Below are positions 40,949-49,745 of a DNA stretch of 64,000 nt, piece by piece. Origin of the DNA: Bartonella bovis 91-4 (GTDB lineage: Bacteria; Pseudomonadota; Alphaproteobacteria; Rhizobiales; Rhizobiaceae). Positions within the stretch are counted from its first letter, which is position 1; every line of letters begins with the position of its first letter. The notes below the pieces were generated by a model, which was given only the letters and a program-made list of their open reading frames with translations, was not told the DNA's origin and ran no database searches. The stretch is taken from NCBI RefSeq assembly GCF_000384965.1, contig NZ_CM001844.1, positions 1,094,042-1,158,041 on the forward strand. Direction: 5' to 3'. The translations under genes were made by a program, and so were the position numbers.

Positions 40949-43041
40949 TACCATCGATCACTTTTCAGTCTCTTCTACCCATCCCCTGGCTTCTTTTTTT
41001 AGCGGGTCTTTCTACCTTTTTTATCATTATCGGCATCATTACGCAACGCCCCGGAGCCTTGTTGCGTCTTATCGCATTAAGCTCAATTATTCTTGCTTTG
41101 CTTAATCCAATGATAATAAAAGAACAGCGTCAACCTGTTAAAAGCACTGTGGGTATTGTAATTGACCAAAGCGAAAGTCAAACATTTGGTACACGTGCAC
41201 ATGATAGTCATAAAGCACGTGTACAATTAATAAATGAGCTATCCCGCTATCCACAATTTGATCTGCGTTTTATTGAAGCTGGAAAACTTTCTGAAAACCA
41301 TTATGCGCCATCAACAAATTTATTTAATGCTCTAACACAAGCTATAGCTGATATACCCCCATCTCGTTATGCAGGAACAATTTTGATCACAGATGGACAA
41401 GTGCACGATATTCCAAAATTATCAGAACTTCATGATAGTGCACCAATCAATGCTCTTATCACAGGAAGAGCCAATGAATTTGACCGACAAATTAAGTTTA
41501 TTTCTCCTCCTCGCTTTGCTCTTATCAATAAACCACAAGTACTTTCCATCTTGGTAGAAGATAAAGGCCAACCTAAAGAATCTATACCAGCACAAGCAAA
41601 TATTTCTATAACCGTTAATGGCCAAGAAGTTGGTCGTTATTCTGTAACCCCTGGTACTATTTTCCAAACTGAAATCACTCTTCCTCATGCTGAAAAAAAT
41701 ATCATTCAGGCTACAACCGATACTTACGAAGATGAATTAAGCTTTGATAATAATCGTGCCATTGCTGTCATTGAAGGAATTAGAGAAAACTTGCGTGTTC
41801 TTCTCATCTCAGGTGCACCTTATAATGGTGAACGTACATGGCGTGATCTTTTAAAAAGTGATTCTAATATTGATCTTGTTCATTTTACTATTTTGCGCCC
41901 CCCTGAAAAAGCAGACAATACACCTTTAAGCCAATTGTCACTTGTTGTTTTTCCTACAACCCAGTTATTTGTTGAAGAAATCAATAATTTTGATCTCATT
42001 ATTCTTGACGGTTTCCAACACTCTAATGTGTTACCATTGATTTATTATGATTACATTACTCAATATGTACAAAAAGGTGGTGCATTACTCATAGTAACAG
42101 GGCCTGAATTTGCTAATGAACAGTCACTTGCTAAAACACCTTTAATAAGTGTCTTACCAGCATTACCCAATGGTATTATTATTCAAAAGCCTTTCCGCCC
42201 TACTTTAACTAAAGAAGGTGAACGTCATCCAGTTACGCGAGGTCTTGCCACAGCCACCCACCCAGCTTCTCAATGGGGGCGATGGTTACGACAAATTGCA
42301 ATTCAAAACACAGACAAAAGTGTTCCAATTATGAAAGGAGCTGATGAGCAACCACTTTTGCTTCTCTCCCATATGGGTAAAGGTCGAGTAGGCATGTTGC
42401 TTTCTGACGAAAGTTGGCTGTGGGCTCGAGGTTTTGAAGGAGGGGGACCTTACGCTGCTCTTTATCGTCGAATTGCTCATTGGCTTATGAAAGAGCCAGA
42501 ACTTGAAGAAGAAAGATTAAGTACTATAAATGATCATCATCATTTAACAGTTCGTAGACAAACACTTAAAGAGCAGCCAGAGCCAGCCGAAGTAATCTTC
42601 CCCTCTGGCAAGAAACAAAAGATCATTCTTACAAAAGAGCAAGAAGGTGTTTTTACAGGAACTGTAAATACTGACGAAACAGGAATCTTTACCATTCACA
42701 ATGGTGATCAAACGGTATTTTCTCCTATAGGCGCAATTGATAGTCTTGAATTTTCTGATTTAATTTCAACAGAAGAAAAACTAGCCCCTATCAGCCAACA
42801 TACTGGCGGCCACGTAATACGTCTGCATCATGAGAAAAAAGATAGTATTCACCTTCCTCCTATTAAATTGATTCAAACGAAAACAAAATCAATATCTCCT
42901 CGTACTCAATCAATTGTTTTGAAAGAAGCAACAGAAACTTGTTTGGTTAATGCTTCCTATTTTCCAATCTTTTCCGGATTTTTAGCTCTGATCACATGCT
43001 TTTTACTACTCAGCAGCATGTGGTATCGTGAAAATCACTAA
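40945..43041 (+). CDS. VWA-like membrane protein of the MoxR operon
   Basis: Membrane protein of 698 residues with two N-terminal helices (about 12-31 and 38-56), one C-terminal helix (about 670-692) and a large domain between. A MIDAS-like DQSES (74-78) follows helix 2, as in VWA proteins. Further on, ILDGFQHS...YVQKGGALLIVTGPEF and the stretch SHMGKGRVGMLLSDESWLWARGFEG resemble the class I amidotransferase-like domain seen in related MoxR-operon proteins; no catalytic Cys triad is evident. ATGA overlap with the gene before. Last gene of the unit; function unknown. Confidence 0.85.
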   Translation: MIPSITFQSLLPIPWLLFLAGLSTFFIIIGIITQRPGALLRLIALSSIILALLNPMIIKEQRQPVKSTVGIVIDQSESQTFGTRAHDSHKARVQLINELSRYPQFDLRFIEAGKLSENHYAPSTNLFNALTQAIADIPPSRYAGTILITDGQVHDIPKLSELHDSAPINALITGRANEFDRQIKFISPPRFALINKPQVLSILVEDKGQPKESIPAQANISITVNGQEVGRYSVTPGTIFQTEITLPHAEKNIIQATTDTYEDELSFDNNRAIAVIEGIRENLRVLLISGAPYNGERTWRDLLKSDSNIDLVHFTILRPPEKADNTPLSQLSLVVFPTTQLFVEEINNFDLIILDGFQHSNVLPLIYYDYITQYVQKGGALLIVTGPEFANEQSLAKTPLISVLPALPNGIIIQKPFRPTLTKEGERHPVTRGLATATHPASQWGRWLRQIAIQNTDKSVPIMKGADEQPLLLLSHMGKGRVGMLLSDESWLWARGFEGGGPYAALYRRIAHWLMKEPELEEERLSTINDHHHLTVRRQTLKEQPEPAEVIFPSGKKQKIILTKEQEGVFTGTVNTDETGIFTIHNGDQTVFSPIGAIDSLEFSDLISTEEKLAPISQHTGGHVIRLHHEKKDSIHLPPIKLIQTKTKSISPRTQSIVLKEATETCLVNASYFPIFSGFLALITCFLLLSSMWYRENH

Positions 43042-43049
43042 AAAATTCT

Positions 43050-43068
43050 AAGCGACTTTTAATCGCTT
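43050..43068. terminator. Weak terminator after the MoxR operon
   Basis: AAGCGA (43050-43055) pairs with TCGCTT (43063-43068) around 7 bases, between the convergent VWA-like and GNAT genes. The following T tract is poor. Confidence 0.5.
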
Positions 43069-43106
43069 TAAAATAAGTTAAATCTATTTTACAGAAAAAA
43101 TATATA

Positions 43107-43658
43107 TTAGCTACATGAACGATAATGTACTTTACCATGTGCTGTTTTTAACGTATCTTTTTGTAATTCCAAAACTAGCAATCGGTGTGGGTTCACTGGC
43201 GCAGGCATTTGTATTTGCTTATGTTGTACATTTTTAAAATTGAAACGGCCATAATAATCTTTATCCCCAATCAAAATAACCAAAGGAACATTGCAATTTT
43301 CTGCCGCTTGTAATGCCATACGTACTAATTTGCTACCTATACCAACATTTGTATGATCAGGTAGAACAACAAGAGGACCTAGCAGATAAGCAGTTTGTAT
43401 ACCAATGTATATAGGAGTCATCCTCACAGAACCAATAACATAGTCTCCCAAACAAGCAACAAAAGAAAGTTGACGATCATGCTTACTATCTTCTCGTAGT
43501 AAATAACTTGCACGCACAAAACGACCAGGACCAAAAACTACTTGATTGATTTGCTTAATTTGAACATCATGATCAACTGTTTCAGATACATAACTTATCA
43601 TATTATCAGCTGTAGAAAAAGGAGCGCAAAATTGAGAAGTAGAGGATGAGTTTACCAT
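43107..43658 (-). CDS. GNAT N-acetyltransferase
   Basis: Acetyl-CoA-dependent acetyltransferase of 183 residues. The core shows the strand YLLGPLVVLPDHTNVGIGSKLVRMAL (about 113-138), in which NVGIGSK is the pyrophosphate-binding R/Q-x-x-G-x-G/A loop in a slightly altered form. It resembles the predicted-acetyltransferase YhbS group. The substrate cannot be predicted. Single gene, convergent with the MoxR unit. Confidence 0.85.
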   Translation of the reverse strand: MVNSSSTSQFCAPFSTADNMISYVSETVDHDVQIKQINQVVFGPGRFVRASYLLREDSKHDRQLSFVACLGDYVIGSVRMTPIYIGIQTAYLLGPLVVLPDHTNVGIGSKLVRMALQAAENCNVPLVILIGDKDYYGRFNFKNVQHKQIQMPAPVNPHRLLVLELQKDTLKTAHGKVHYRSCS

Positions 43659-43928
43659 AGATCGTTCCTAAAAATTAATATGCAAATAAAAAGCTAATTA
43701 TTTTAGTTTAAAAAGTTTTGATTCATTATCACTAATTTTTTCACACATTATCCACCCCACTTGAACAATGCTCGCTTTTAGCACTCTTTTCTAACATCGT
43801 AAATGCTTGAAGTTTTCTTAAAACTTTCTGAGAAAACTGTTTTTACCTTATATCTCTCTATAGTTTCCAACAATAAAGCGGTTCATTTTTCTATTGCTTA
43901 AATTGTTTTCAGCACTATGCTAACATTT

Positions 43929-44813
43929 ATGTTTTATCTTGCCCATATATCGGATGTGCACCTGTCACCTCTCCCACAACCTTCTTTATCTGAACTGTTT
44001 GGAAAGCGCCTTACTGGCTATTTTAATTGGCAAAAAAAACGCAAAAGCCAAATGACAACCAATGCTTTAGATGCTTTAATGCATGCACTGAAAAAAGAAA
44101 AACCTGATCATCTTGTGATCTCTGGTGATCTCGTCAATCTTTCTCTAGATAAAGAATTCGAACAAGCGTGCCGTTGGTTGCATACACAAGGCCATCCTAA
44201 AAATATTTCTTTAACACTTGGTAATCATGATGCTTATGTTCGCGGAGCATTTCAAAAAGCCTGTGTCGCCTTTCAACCCTGGATCACAGGTGATCTTCCT
44301 CAAAATAATGCTTTTCCTTATATGCGCGTTCGTGATAACATAGCCATTATCAGTGCTTCTTCAGCTATTGCTACACCATTTTTCCAAGCCGCCGGTTATT
44401 TTGATAAAATGCAAGCACAGACTTTATCTCAACTTTTAAATGAAGCTGCAGCATGTGATCTGTTCCGTATCGTGATGATACACCATCCCCCCTTTCGCAA
44501 TGCAACTTCTTGGTACAAAAAATTATGGGGTATAGAAAAATTTCTAGACGTTATAAAACACCACGGCTGCGAACTTATTCTCCATGGCCATACCCATTTA
44601 CCTACATTAAACTTCATTGAAGGAACAATGAAAAAAATTCCTATTGTCGGTGTTTCTTCTGCATCACAAGCCTTTGGAAACAAAAAAACACCCGCTAATT
44701 TCAACTTGTTTGCTATTGAGCGCTCTCATAAACAATGGTACTGCCAATTACAACGTTATAGTATTATTAATCAAAACAATGAAATAACGTGCACTGAAAA
44801 AACTGATCTTTAG
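43929..44813 (+). CDS. Calcineurin-like metallophosphoesterase
   Basis: Binuclear metal phosphoesterase of 294 residues with all family motifs in order: AHISDVHL (DxH), SGDLVN (GDxx), LGNHDAY (GNHD), MIHHPP and LHGHTH. The best match in layout is the group of 3',5'-cyclic nucleotide phosphodiesterase-like proteins (CpdA-like) and lipid A-type hydrolases, but the substrate is not decidable from sequence. The ATG at 43929 (MFYLAHISD) is preferred over 43917 by the usual short N-terminus. Single gene. Confidence 0.9.
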   Translation: MFYLAHISDVHLSPLPQPSLSELFGKRLTGYFNWQKKRKSQMTTNALDALMHALKKEKPDHLVISGDLVNLSLDKEFEQACRWLHTQGHPKNISLTLGNHDAYVRGAFQKACVAFQPWITGDLPQNNAFPYMRVRDNIAIISASSAIATPFFQAAGYFDKMQAQTLSQLLNEAAACDLFRIVMIHHPPFRNATSWYKKLWGIEKFLDVIKHHGCELILHGHTHLPTLNFIEGTMKKIPIVGVSSASQAFGNKKTPANFNLFAIERSHKQWYCQLQRYSIINQNNEITCTEKTDL

Positions 44814-45091
44814 CATTTTAAAAACTACTAATCCCAAGCATATTCTGTAGTTCGCACTTTCTAAAACAATACTATAATCAACTACAAAACTCACAGTTGT
44901 CAATATAACAACTATGATATCCTTATCAATTATAAGATCTAATATTTTACTGATGCGTTACTGTTATATAACACCTCGTGATTACAGCAAATCCCTGCTA
45001 GAATAAATATTTATAATAACCCATAATTGACTATTTCTATACTTAAAAATTCAATCATGCATTGTTCATGGAAAAAATAAAAGAAAATCTC

Positions 45092-46006
45092 TTATGTAAA
45101 AGGAATAGTCATTGTACCAGGAAGAAACTTGGCCTCATTTTCAGGTTCTATATGAATAGTAATGCGTGCATTTTCAAATTCTACTTTAAGCGCTTCCTCA
45201 ATTTTATTACAAATCTGATGCGCTTCTCCCACCTGCATCATAGTTGGTACAACTAAATGAAACTCTATAAAAATAACCCTACCAGCAACACGCGTCCGTA
45301 AATCATGTATTTCAATAGCACCACACGCATTTGCTAAAATAAGATCACTAATCTGCATGGTTTCATTTAATTCAACTCCAACATCCATTAACCCTTGAAC
45401 AGAATTATGAATCACTTTCCAACCTTGCACAAAAATATGAATAGCAACAATGATTGCCAAAATCGGATCTAAAACAGCCCATCCACTTACGAAAGCAGTA
45501 ACGAGCCCTATTAAAATACCAAAGGAGGTAAAAACATCCATCATTACATGTGCTCCATCAGCCTTAAGAGCCGGTGAATGATGAATTTTCCCTTGTCGAA
45601 TAAGAAGCAAACCCCATAAATAATTTATGATACAGACTGAAAGATTAATACCAATCCATATTCCAGGTTGCTGCGGTAATTCAACGGTTGAAAAAGAGAA
45701 CAACGCTTTTCTTAAAATCATAATTGCCGCAACAATAATCAATATACCTTCAAGAATAGCAGAAAAATATTCTGCCTTATGATGCCCAAAAGGATGATTT
45801 TGATCAGCTGGCTTTAAACTTATTTTAACAGCCCACCATGCCGCTAATGCAGCAATTATATTTACAATTGATTCCAAAGCATCAGAATACAGTGCAACCG
45901 AACCGGTAATCTGATAAGCCCAATATTTCAAAGTAAAAACGATACAAGCCACTAAAATAGACCATAGTGTTAATTTTTGTATCTTTATTTTTGTACTCAT
46001 AACCAC
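45092..46006 (-). CDS. Cation diffusion facilitator metal exporter
   Basis: Inner-membrane divalent metal/proton antiporter of 304 residues, FieF-like: six helices (about 12-210) and a cytoplasmic ferredoxin-like C-terminal domain (about 213-290). The helix-5 site HVMMD matches the His-x3-Asp of YiiP. The helix-2 site reads DALESIVN (42-49), so the usual second Asp is replaced. Metal preference may thus differ from zinc/iron. HPFGHHKAEY (71-80) lies in the loop after helix 2. An operator-like palindrome sits in its promoter region. Which metal it moves is unknown. Confidence 0.92.
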   Translation of the reverse strand: MVMSTKIKIQKLTLWSILVACIVFTLKYWAYQITGSVALYSDALESIVNIIAALAAWWAVKISLKPADQNHPFGHHKAEYFSAILEGILIIVAAIMILRKALFSFSTVELPQQPGIWIGINLSVCIINYLWGLLLIRQGKIHHSPALKADGAHVMMDVFTSFGILIGLVTAFVSGWAVLDPILAIIVAIHIFVQGWKVIHNSVQGLMDVGVELNETMQISDLILANACGAIEIHDLRTRVAGRVIFIEFHLVVPTMMQVGEAHQICNKIEEALKVEFENARITIHIEPENEAKFLPGTMTIPFT

Positions 46007-46056
46007 ACACCATTCTTCGTTAAATGAGTCACAACATTTTGAGTTGCATACCTATA

Positions 46057-46070
46057 ACATACCGGTATGT
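46057..46070 (-). promoter_or_regulatory. Perfect operator-like palindrome upstream of the CDF gene
   Basis: ACATACCGGTATGT is a perfect 14-base palindrome 50 bases ahead of the exporter start codon. On the minus strand it exactly fills the gap between TTGGAA (46077-46072) and TATAGG (46056-46051), a possible -35/-10 pair, as a repressor site would. The form is like many TetR-family operators. No regulator gene lies nearby. Confidence 0.55.
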
Positions 46071-46582
46071 CTTCCAATATTTTCTCAATATCAAATGGCG
46101 TCAGGATAAAATAAAACAATTATTGCAGACTTATTATTTGCGCAACAATCGTCGCACAACAAATCATACTATATCAACTACAACGGCTTGAATTTCTTCC
46201 ATAAAAGAAAATACAACTCTCAAGAGAGTCAAATATGTATCAACTCAACCGTTATAATTGCTTATTGAGTAGATTTAACGTTCTTGCTACCTTATAATTG
46301 AGAAACAATCTTCTCAAACACACTTTATGCTTATGTATTTCTTATTGCCATTTTTATTTATCATAACATTACTGTATAAAGCACAAAAAAGCCAATTAAT
46401 ATTTCTGTTGTGATTTTATTCCTAAATATATCGAAGTCTTATGATTGCTATAAATAACTCCATCAAAAAATAATCGTAAACTGACAGAATACTCATCAAA
46501 ATTTTTATTTTGTGGTCTATATGCTTGCAACCTAAAAATCATTTTTAGCAACGGAAAAAGTTTTTTATAAATGCCATTCCAT
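46071..46582. other. Spacer between CDF gene and small RNA
   Basis: About 510 AT-rich bases. No gene was recognised; an open frame on the minus strand (46396-46602) runs into the RNA terminator and is treated as chance. Confidence 0.35.
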
Positions 46583-46617
46583 AAAAAAAAGAATCTGGGC
46601 ATTGGGGACCCAGATTC
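46583..46617 (-). terminator. Strong terminator of the small RNA
   Basis: GAATCTGGG (46591-46599) pairs perfectly with CCCAGATTC (46609-46617). On the minus strand eight Ts follow (A run 46583-46590), a model rho-independent terminator. On the plus strand only four Ts follow. Confidence 0.9.
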
Positions 46618-46710
46618 TTTTCCCCTAAAAAGGGACTACAGTCTTAGAAAATAGCGGGGACCTAAGATCCTGTACCCGAATAAAACACTCTCGTGTGCTG
46701 CATTCGGTAT
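46583..46710 (-). ncRNA. Probable small regulatory RNA (unassigned)
   Basis: A minus-strand transcript of about 128 nt bounded by a strong promoter and a strong terminator. From its 5' end it folds into three units. (1) A hairpin with CCGAAT/ATTCGG (46676-46681 with 46702-46707) and an inner ACAC-GAGA-GTGT, that is a GNRA tetraloop on this strand. (2) A long stem with TACAG/CTGTA (46637-46641 with 46670-46674) and TCTTAG/CTAAGA (46642-46647 with 46662-46667), whose 14-base loop reads GUCCCCGCUAUUUU. (3) The terminator hairpin, whose loop again shows UCCCC after G. The repeated C-rich loops are like those of alphaproteobacterial sRNAs that bind ribosome sites. The plan does not fit 6S RNA, tmRNA or SRP RNA. 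Family unknown. Confidence 0.7.
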
Positions 46711-46716
46711 TCATGT

Positions 46717-46743
46717 TTTATACCTAAGGTTGTACAATGTCAA
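46717..46743 (-). promoter_or_regulatory. Promoter of the small RNA
   Basis: On the minus strand a perfect TTGACA (46743-46738) is followed after 15 bases by TATAAA (46722-46717); shifting two bases gives TAAAAC at the standard 17. Predicted start about 46710, just before the first hairpin. Confidence 0.7.
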
Positions 46744-46854
46744 TATATATTCTACTTTAAATTTAAAAAATAATTCATCTTTTTTACCCATTCAATAACG
46801 AAGACAGTATTCACTATGCTGGTGATTTAGAAAAAATAATGTTAGAAGCTCCAC

Positions 46855-47670
46855 ATGACTCTGAATATCACCACAATCCACGAAACTGATGACCCACGCT
46901 TGGAAGCTTATCGTAATATTCGTGAAAAAGATCTCGTTGGACGACAACATCAATTTATTGCCGAAGGTAAAGTAGTATTGTCAGCATTGCTACATTCAAA
47001 AGATTTTTCTGCTTTGTCATTACTTATTGTCGCAGCACGTCTTCTTGGAATTATGCCCATTTTAAAAGCAACAAAGCCAACCTGCCCCATTTATTGCGTT
47101 CCACAAAAAGTCATGGATGATATTGCTGGTTTTCATGTTCACCGTGGTATGCTCGGTATTGGTAAACGTAAAACTTTACCATCATTAAAAAAGTTCTTAC
47201 AAAATATTCCAGAAAAAGCTTTGATTCCAGTTTTATGTGGCATTTCTAATCATGATAATATGGGAGCCATTTTTCGCAATGCGGCCGCTTTTGCTAGTAA
47301 TGGCATTATTGTTGATAAAACTTCATGCGATCCACTATATCGAAAAGCAATCAGAGTTTCCGTTGGTGCTGCGCTAAAAATACCTTATACACAAGGTGCT
47401 AACATTGATAGCATTATTGAAGCTTTAAATGATGCGGATTTTCACCTTTATGCCCTTTCTCCTTCTGCTCCGCGCTATCTCAAAGAAGCAAAATCAACAA
47501 AACGCACTGCAATTATTTTGGGAGCGGAAGGTGATGGTTTACCAACTCATATTTTGCAAAAATCAGAAACCTTACGCATTCCCATGGCTTATGGTTTCGA
47601 TAGCCTCAATGTTGCAACAGCATCGGGCATTGCATTAGCACATTTTGCTGATTTTGATAAACTCAACTAA
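46855..47670 (+). CDS. SpoU/TrmH-family RNA 2'-O-methyltransferase
   Basis: SPOUT methyltransferase of 271 residues: an N-terminal substrate-binding domain (about 20-105, IREKDLVGRQHQFIAEGKVV) and a C-terminal knot domain with NHDNMGAIFRNAAAF (130-144), IILGAEGDGLP and IPMAYGFDSLNVATASGIALAHF. It adds a methyl to a ribose in rRNA or tRNA; the exact site is not clear. The start at 46855 gives a normal N-terminus. Its stop codon lies inside the hairpin that follows. Confidence 0.92.
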   Translation: MTLNITTIHETDDPRLEAYRNIREKDLVGRQHQFIAEGKVVLSALLHSKDFSALSLLIVAARLLGIMPILKATKPTCPIYCVPQKVMDDIAGFHVHRGMLGIGKRKTLPSLKKFLQNIPEKALIPVLCGISNHDNMGAIFRNAAAFASNGIIVDKTSCDPLYRKAIRVSVGAALKIPYTQGANIDSIIEALNDADFHLYALSPSAPRYLKEAKSTKRTAIILGAEGDGLPTHILQKSETLRIPMAYGFDSLNVATASGIALAHFADFDKLN

Positions 47671-47690
47671 AAGTGAGAACACTTTTAGTT
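47665..47690. terminator. Convergent hairpin terminator
   Basis: AACTAAAAGTG (47665-47675) pairs perfectly over 11 bp with CACTTTTAGTT (47680-47690), loop AGAA. It contains the methyltransferase stop and lies between that gene and mnmA, so it can serve both strands. Confidence 0.7.
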
Positions 47691-47722
47691 ATAAATACAC
47701 AACCTTTATCAGCTTCCCTATT

Positions 47723-48952
47723 TTATTTGCACGCAATAGCTTCTTTCGTCTGAGGGAAAGTAATAGTTTTTGTTTCTAAATTATGCAAAACTTTCTTCAA
47801 CATTGCCTCAGCACCTGCAGAACGTTCTGAATGTGTAATAAACCCACCCCCAAGGACACGCGCCTCATTACTATTTTCATTATAAAAAACACAGGCCTGC
47901 CCAGGAGCAACCCCACTCTCGCTTTCTAATAAATCAACGGAAAAGACACCCTTTTGATAATACAAACGAGCTGGACGTGGAGGACGTGTTGAACGAATTT
48001 TGACCACCACATCAATACCATTAGGAGGAAAATTTTCTAATTTCTCATCACCGAGCCAATTTACATCACGCAAAAAGAGTTTATGCGTTTCTAACATCTC
48101 ACGCGGACCAACAATAACGCGCGCATTTTCCGCGTCAAGATGAACCACATAAAGTGCCTCACCAGTTGCAACACCAATGCCGCGACGTTGACCAACAGTA
48201 TAATTGATAATTCCTGAGTGTTCGCCCAAAACCTGCCCATTGATATGCATAATAATTCCAGGATTTGTGGATTCTGGACGCAATTTTGTGATAACATCAG
48301 AATATTTTCCTTGCGGAACAAAACAAATATCTTGGCTATCATGCTTATCGGCAACAACAAAACCCATTTCTGCGGCTATTTCACGAACACGTACTTTTGG
48401 AAGATCTCCAAGTGGAAAACGCAAATAATCAATTTGCTCCTGCGTTGTGGCAAAAAGAAAATAACTCTGATCACGATCAGTATCAAGAGGGCGAAACAAT
48501 GCTCGGTGCGCACCACGAGAACGGCTGCGAATATAATGACCTGTTGCCAAAGCATCTGCACCTAATTGGCGTGCAGTTACTAATAAATCAGAAAATTTAA
48601 CAGTTTGATTGCAAGCCACACATGGAACAGGTGTTTCTCCATGTGTGTAGCTTTCTGTAAAAGGATCAATTACAGCCTCGCGAAATCGTTCTTCATAATC
48701 AAGAACATAATGAGGTATCTCTAATGTTTCTGCTATACGACGCGCATCTTCAATATCTTGTCCCGCACAACACGCCCCCACACGATGCGTTGCAACACCA
48801 TGATCATAAAGTTGCAATGTAATGCCAACTACATCATAACCTTCTTTTTTTAAGAGGCCTGCCACAACAGACGAATCAACCCCTCCAGACATTGCAACAA
48901 CAATACGAGAGTTTCCTGGCTGTCCTGGTAAATCAAGACTATTTAAAGACAT
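47723..48952 (-). CDS. mnmA: tRNA 2-thiouridylase MnmA
   Basis: Places sulfur on U34 of tRNA-Lys, -Glu and -Gln. The 409-residue protein has the PP-loop MSGGVDSS (21-28) and the two sulfur-carrying cysteines Cys114 ([11 protein letters not shown]) and Cys210 ([11 protein letters not shown]). [10 protein letters not shown] and [12 protein letters not shown] are also conserved. An N-terminal extension of about 15 residues and a C-terminal tail of about 20 are normal in rhizobia. Single gene, convergent with the SpoU-family gene. Confidence 0.96.
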   Translation of the reverse strand: MSLNSLDLPGQPGNSRIVVAMSGGVDSSVVAGLLKKEGYDVVGITLQLYDHGVATHRVGACCAGQDIEDARRIAETLEIPHYVLDYEERFREAVIDPFTESYTHGETPVPCVACNQTVKFSDLLVTARQLGADALATGHYIRSRSRGAHRALFRPLDTDRDQSYFLFATTQEQIDYLRFPLGDLPKVRVREIAAEMGFVVADKHDSQDICFVPQGKYSDVITKLRPESTNPGIIMHINGQVLGEHSGIINYTVGQRRGIGVATGEALYVVHLDAENARVIVGPREMLETHKLFLRDVNWLGDEKLENFPPNGIDVVVKIRSTRPPRPARLYYQKGVFSVDLLESESGVAPGQACVFYNENSNEARVLGGGFITHSERSAGAEAMLKKVLHNLETKTITFPQTKEAIACK

Positions 48953-49303
48953 ATACTCATTCTCTACTTAAAATATGCGTTAGTGAGTGAATATTTCATA
49001 TACACACTATCCATTATCTCTTTATATTGTTTTTTTATCCTTCCTACAACTAATAGTATTAGATTTTTAAAGAAGTGATTCAAAACGTAAAGGAAATGGA
49101 TAAAAAACAAAGAAACCAGATTTTTTGCATTTTTTGAAATAAAAAACTTTATAGAAAACATTATAATATACTGTTTTATTATTTTTTATCCATCCTTTTG
49201 CATTTGAATCTATTTCATTAATTTTTTTTCAACGTGTTTAGTTCTTTTTTAAAGCTCACGCTTTATAAGCACTTCAGGTCCTTGAACAAAAGTAGAGAAT
49301 ACA
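48953..49303. other. Spacer between mnmA and sciP
   Basis: About 350 very AT-rich bases between divergent genes, holding both promoters. No clear CtrA half-site pair was found. A 65-codon open frame (48964-49161, -) is low-complexity and without ribosome site. Confidence 0.35.
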
Positions 49304-49579
49304 ATGACCGATTCAATAAAAACACAAATAAAATATGTGATTGGTCCGGATGGCAGTCCACTTACAATCACCGACCTACCATCCCCAACAACAAGGCGCT
49401 GGGTTATCCGCCGTAAAGCTGAAGTTGTTGCAGCTGTCAGAGGTGGATTGTTAAGTCTTGATGAGGCGTGTCAACGCTATACTTTGACTGTAGAAGAATT
49501 TCTCTCATGGCAAAGTTCGATTGATGAACACGGCTTAGCTGGATTACGAACAACAAAAATCCAACAATACAGGTATTAA
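49304..49579 (+). CDS. sciP: CtrA inhibitor SciP (DUF1153)
   Basis: Small helix-turn-helix protein of 91 residues that binds CtrA on DNA and blocks transcription of CtrA targets, as shown in Caulobacter. The match is strong over the whole length: IKYVIGPDGSPLTITDLPSP, RWVIRRKAEVVAAVRGGLLS and ACQRYTLTVEEFLSWQ form the core. GAGA precedes the ATG, and a strong terminator follows. ctrA lies 1.1 kb downstream, with a FliJ-like gene on the other strand between them. Confidence 0.95.
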   Translation: MTDSIKTQIKYVIGPDGSPLTITDLPSPTTRRWVIRRKAEVVAAVRGGLLSLDEACQRYTLTVEEFLSWQSSIDEHGLAGLRTTKIQQYRY

Positions 49580-49617
49580 TTGCTATTGATAATGTAGATT
49601 TTCGAGCGCTATATTTA

Positions 49618-49653
49618 AAAACAGCCAGATCTTCTTTTAATCTGGCTGTTTTC
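49618..49653. terminator. Strong bidirectional terminator
   Basis: AAAACAGCCAGAT (49618-49630) pairs over 13 bp with ATCTGGCTGTTTT (49640-49652). T runs flank it on both strands, so it can end sciP (+) and the convergent FliJ-like gene (-). Confidence 0.93.
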
Positions 49654-49745
49654 TATTATAGCCCACAAACAAAAATTTATAAAAAATCCACAGTCTGTAT
49701 TATTCAATTATAGAGCAAGACAGCAGATTGATAAAAACATAACCA

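Noticed and set aside
46396..46602. Open frame of 68 codons on the minus strand
   Set aside because: It begins inside the RNA terminator, has no ribosome site and no family features.
46583..46710. 6S RNA, tmRNA or SRP RNA as identity of the small RNA
   Set aside because: There is no long closing stem joining both ends with a central bubble (6S), no tRNA-like acceptor or tag frame (tmRNA), and no GGAAG-type SRP core.
48964..49161. Open frame of 65 codons upstream of sciP (minus strand)
   Set aside because: Low-complexity Phe/Leu/Lys composition with no ribosome site; typical of AT-rich spacer.
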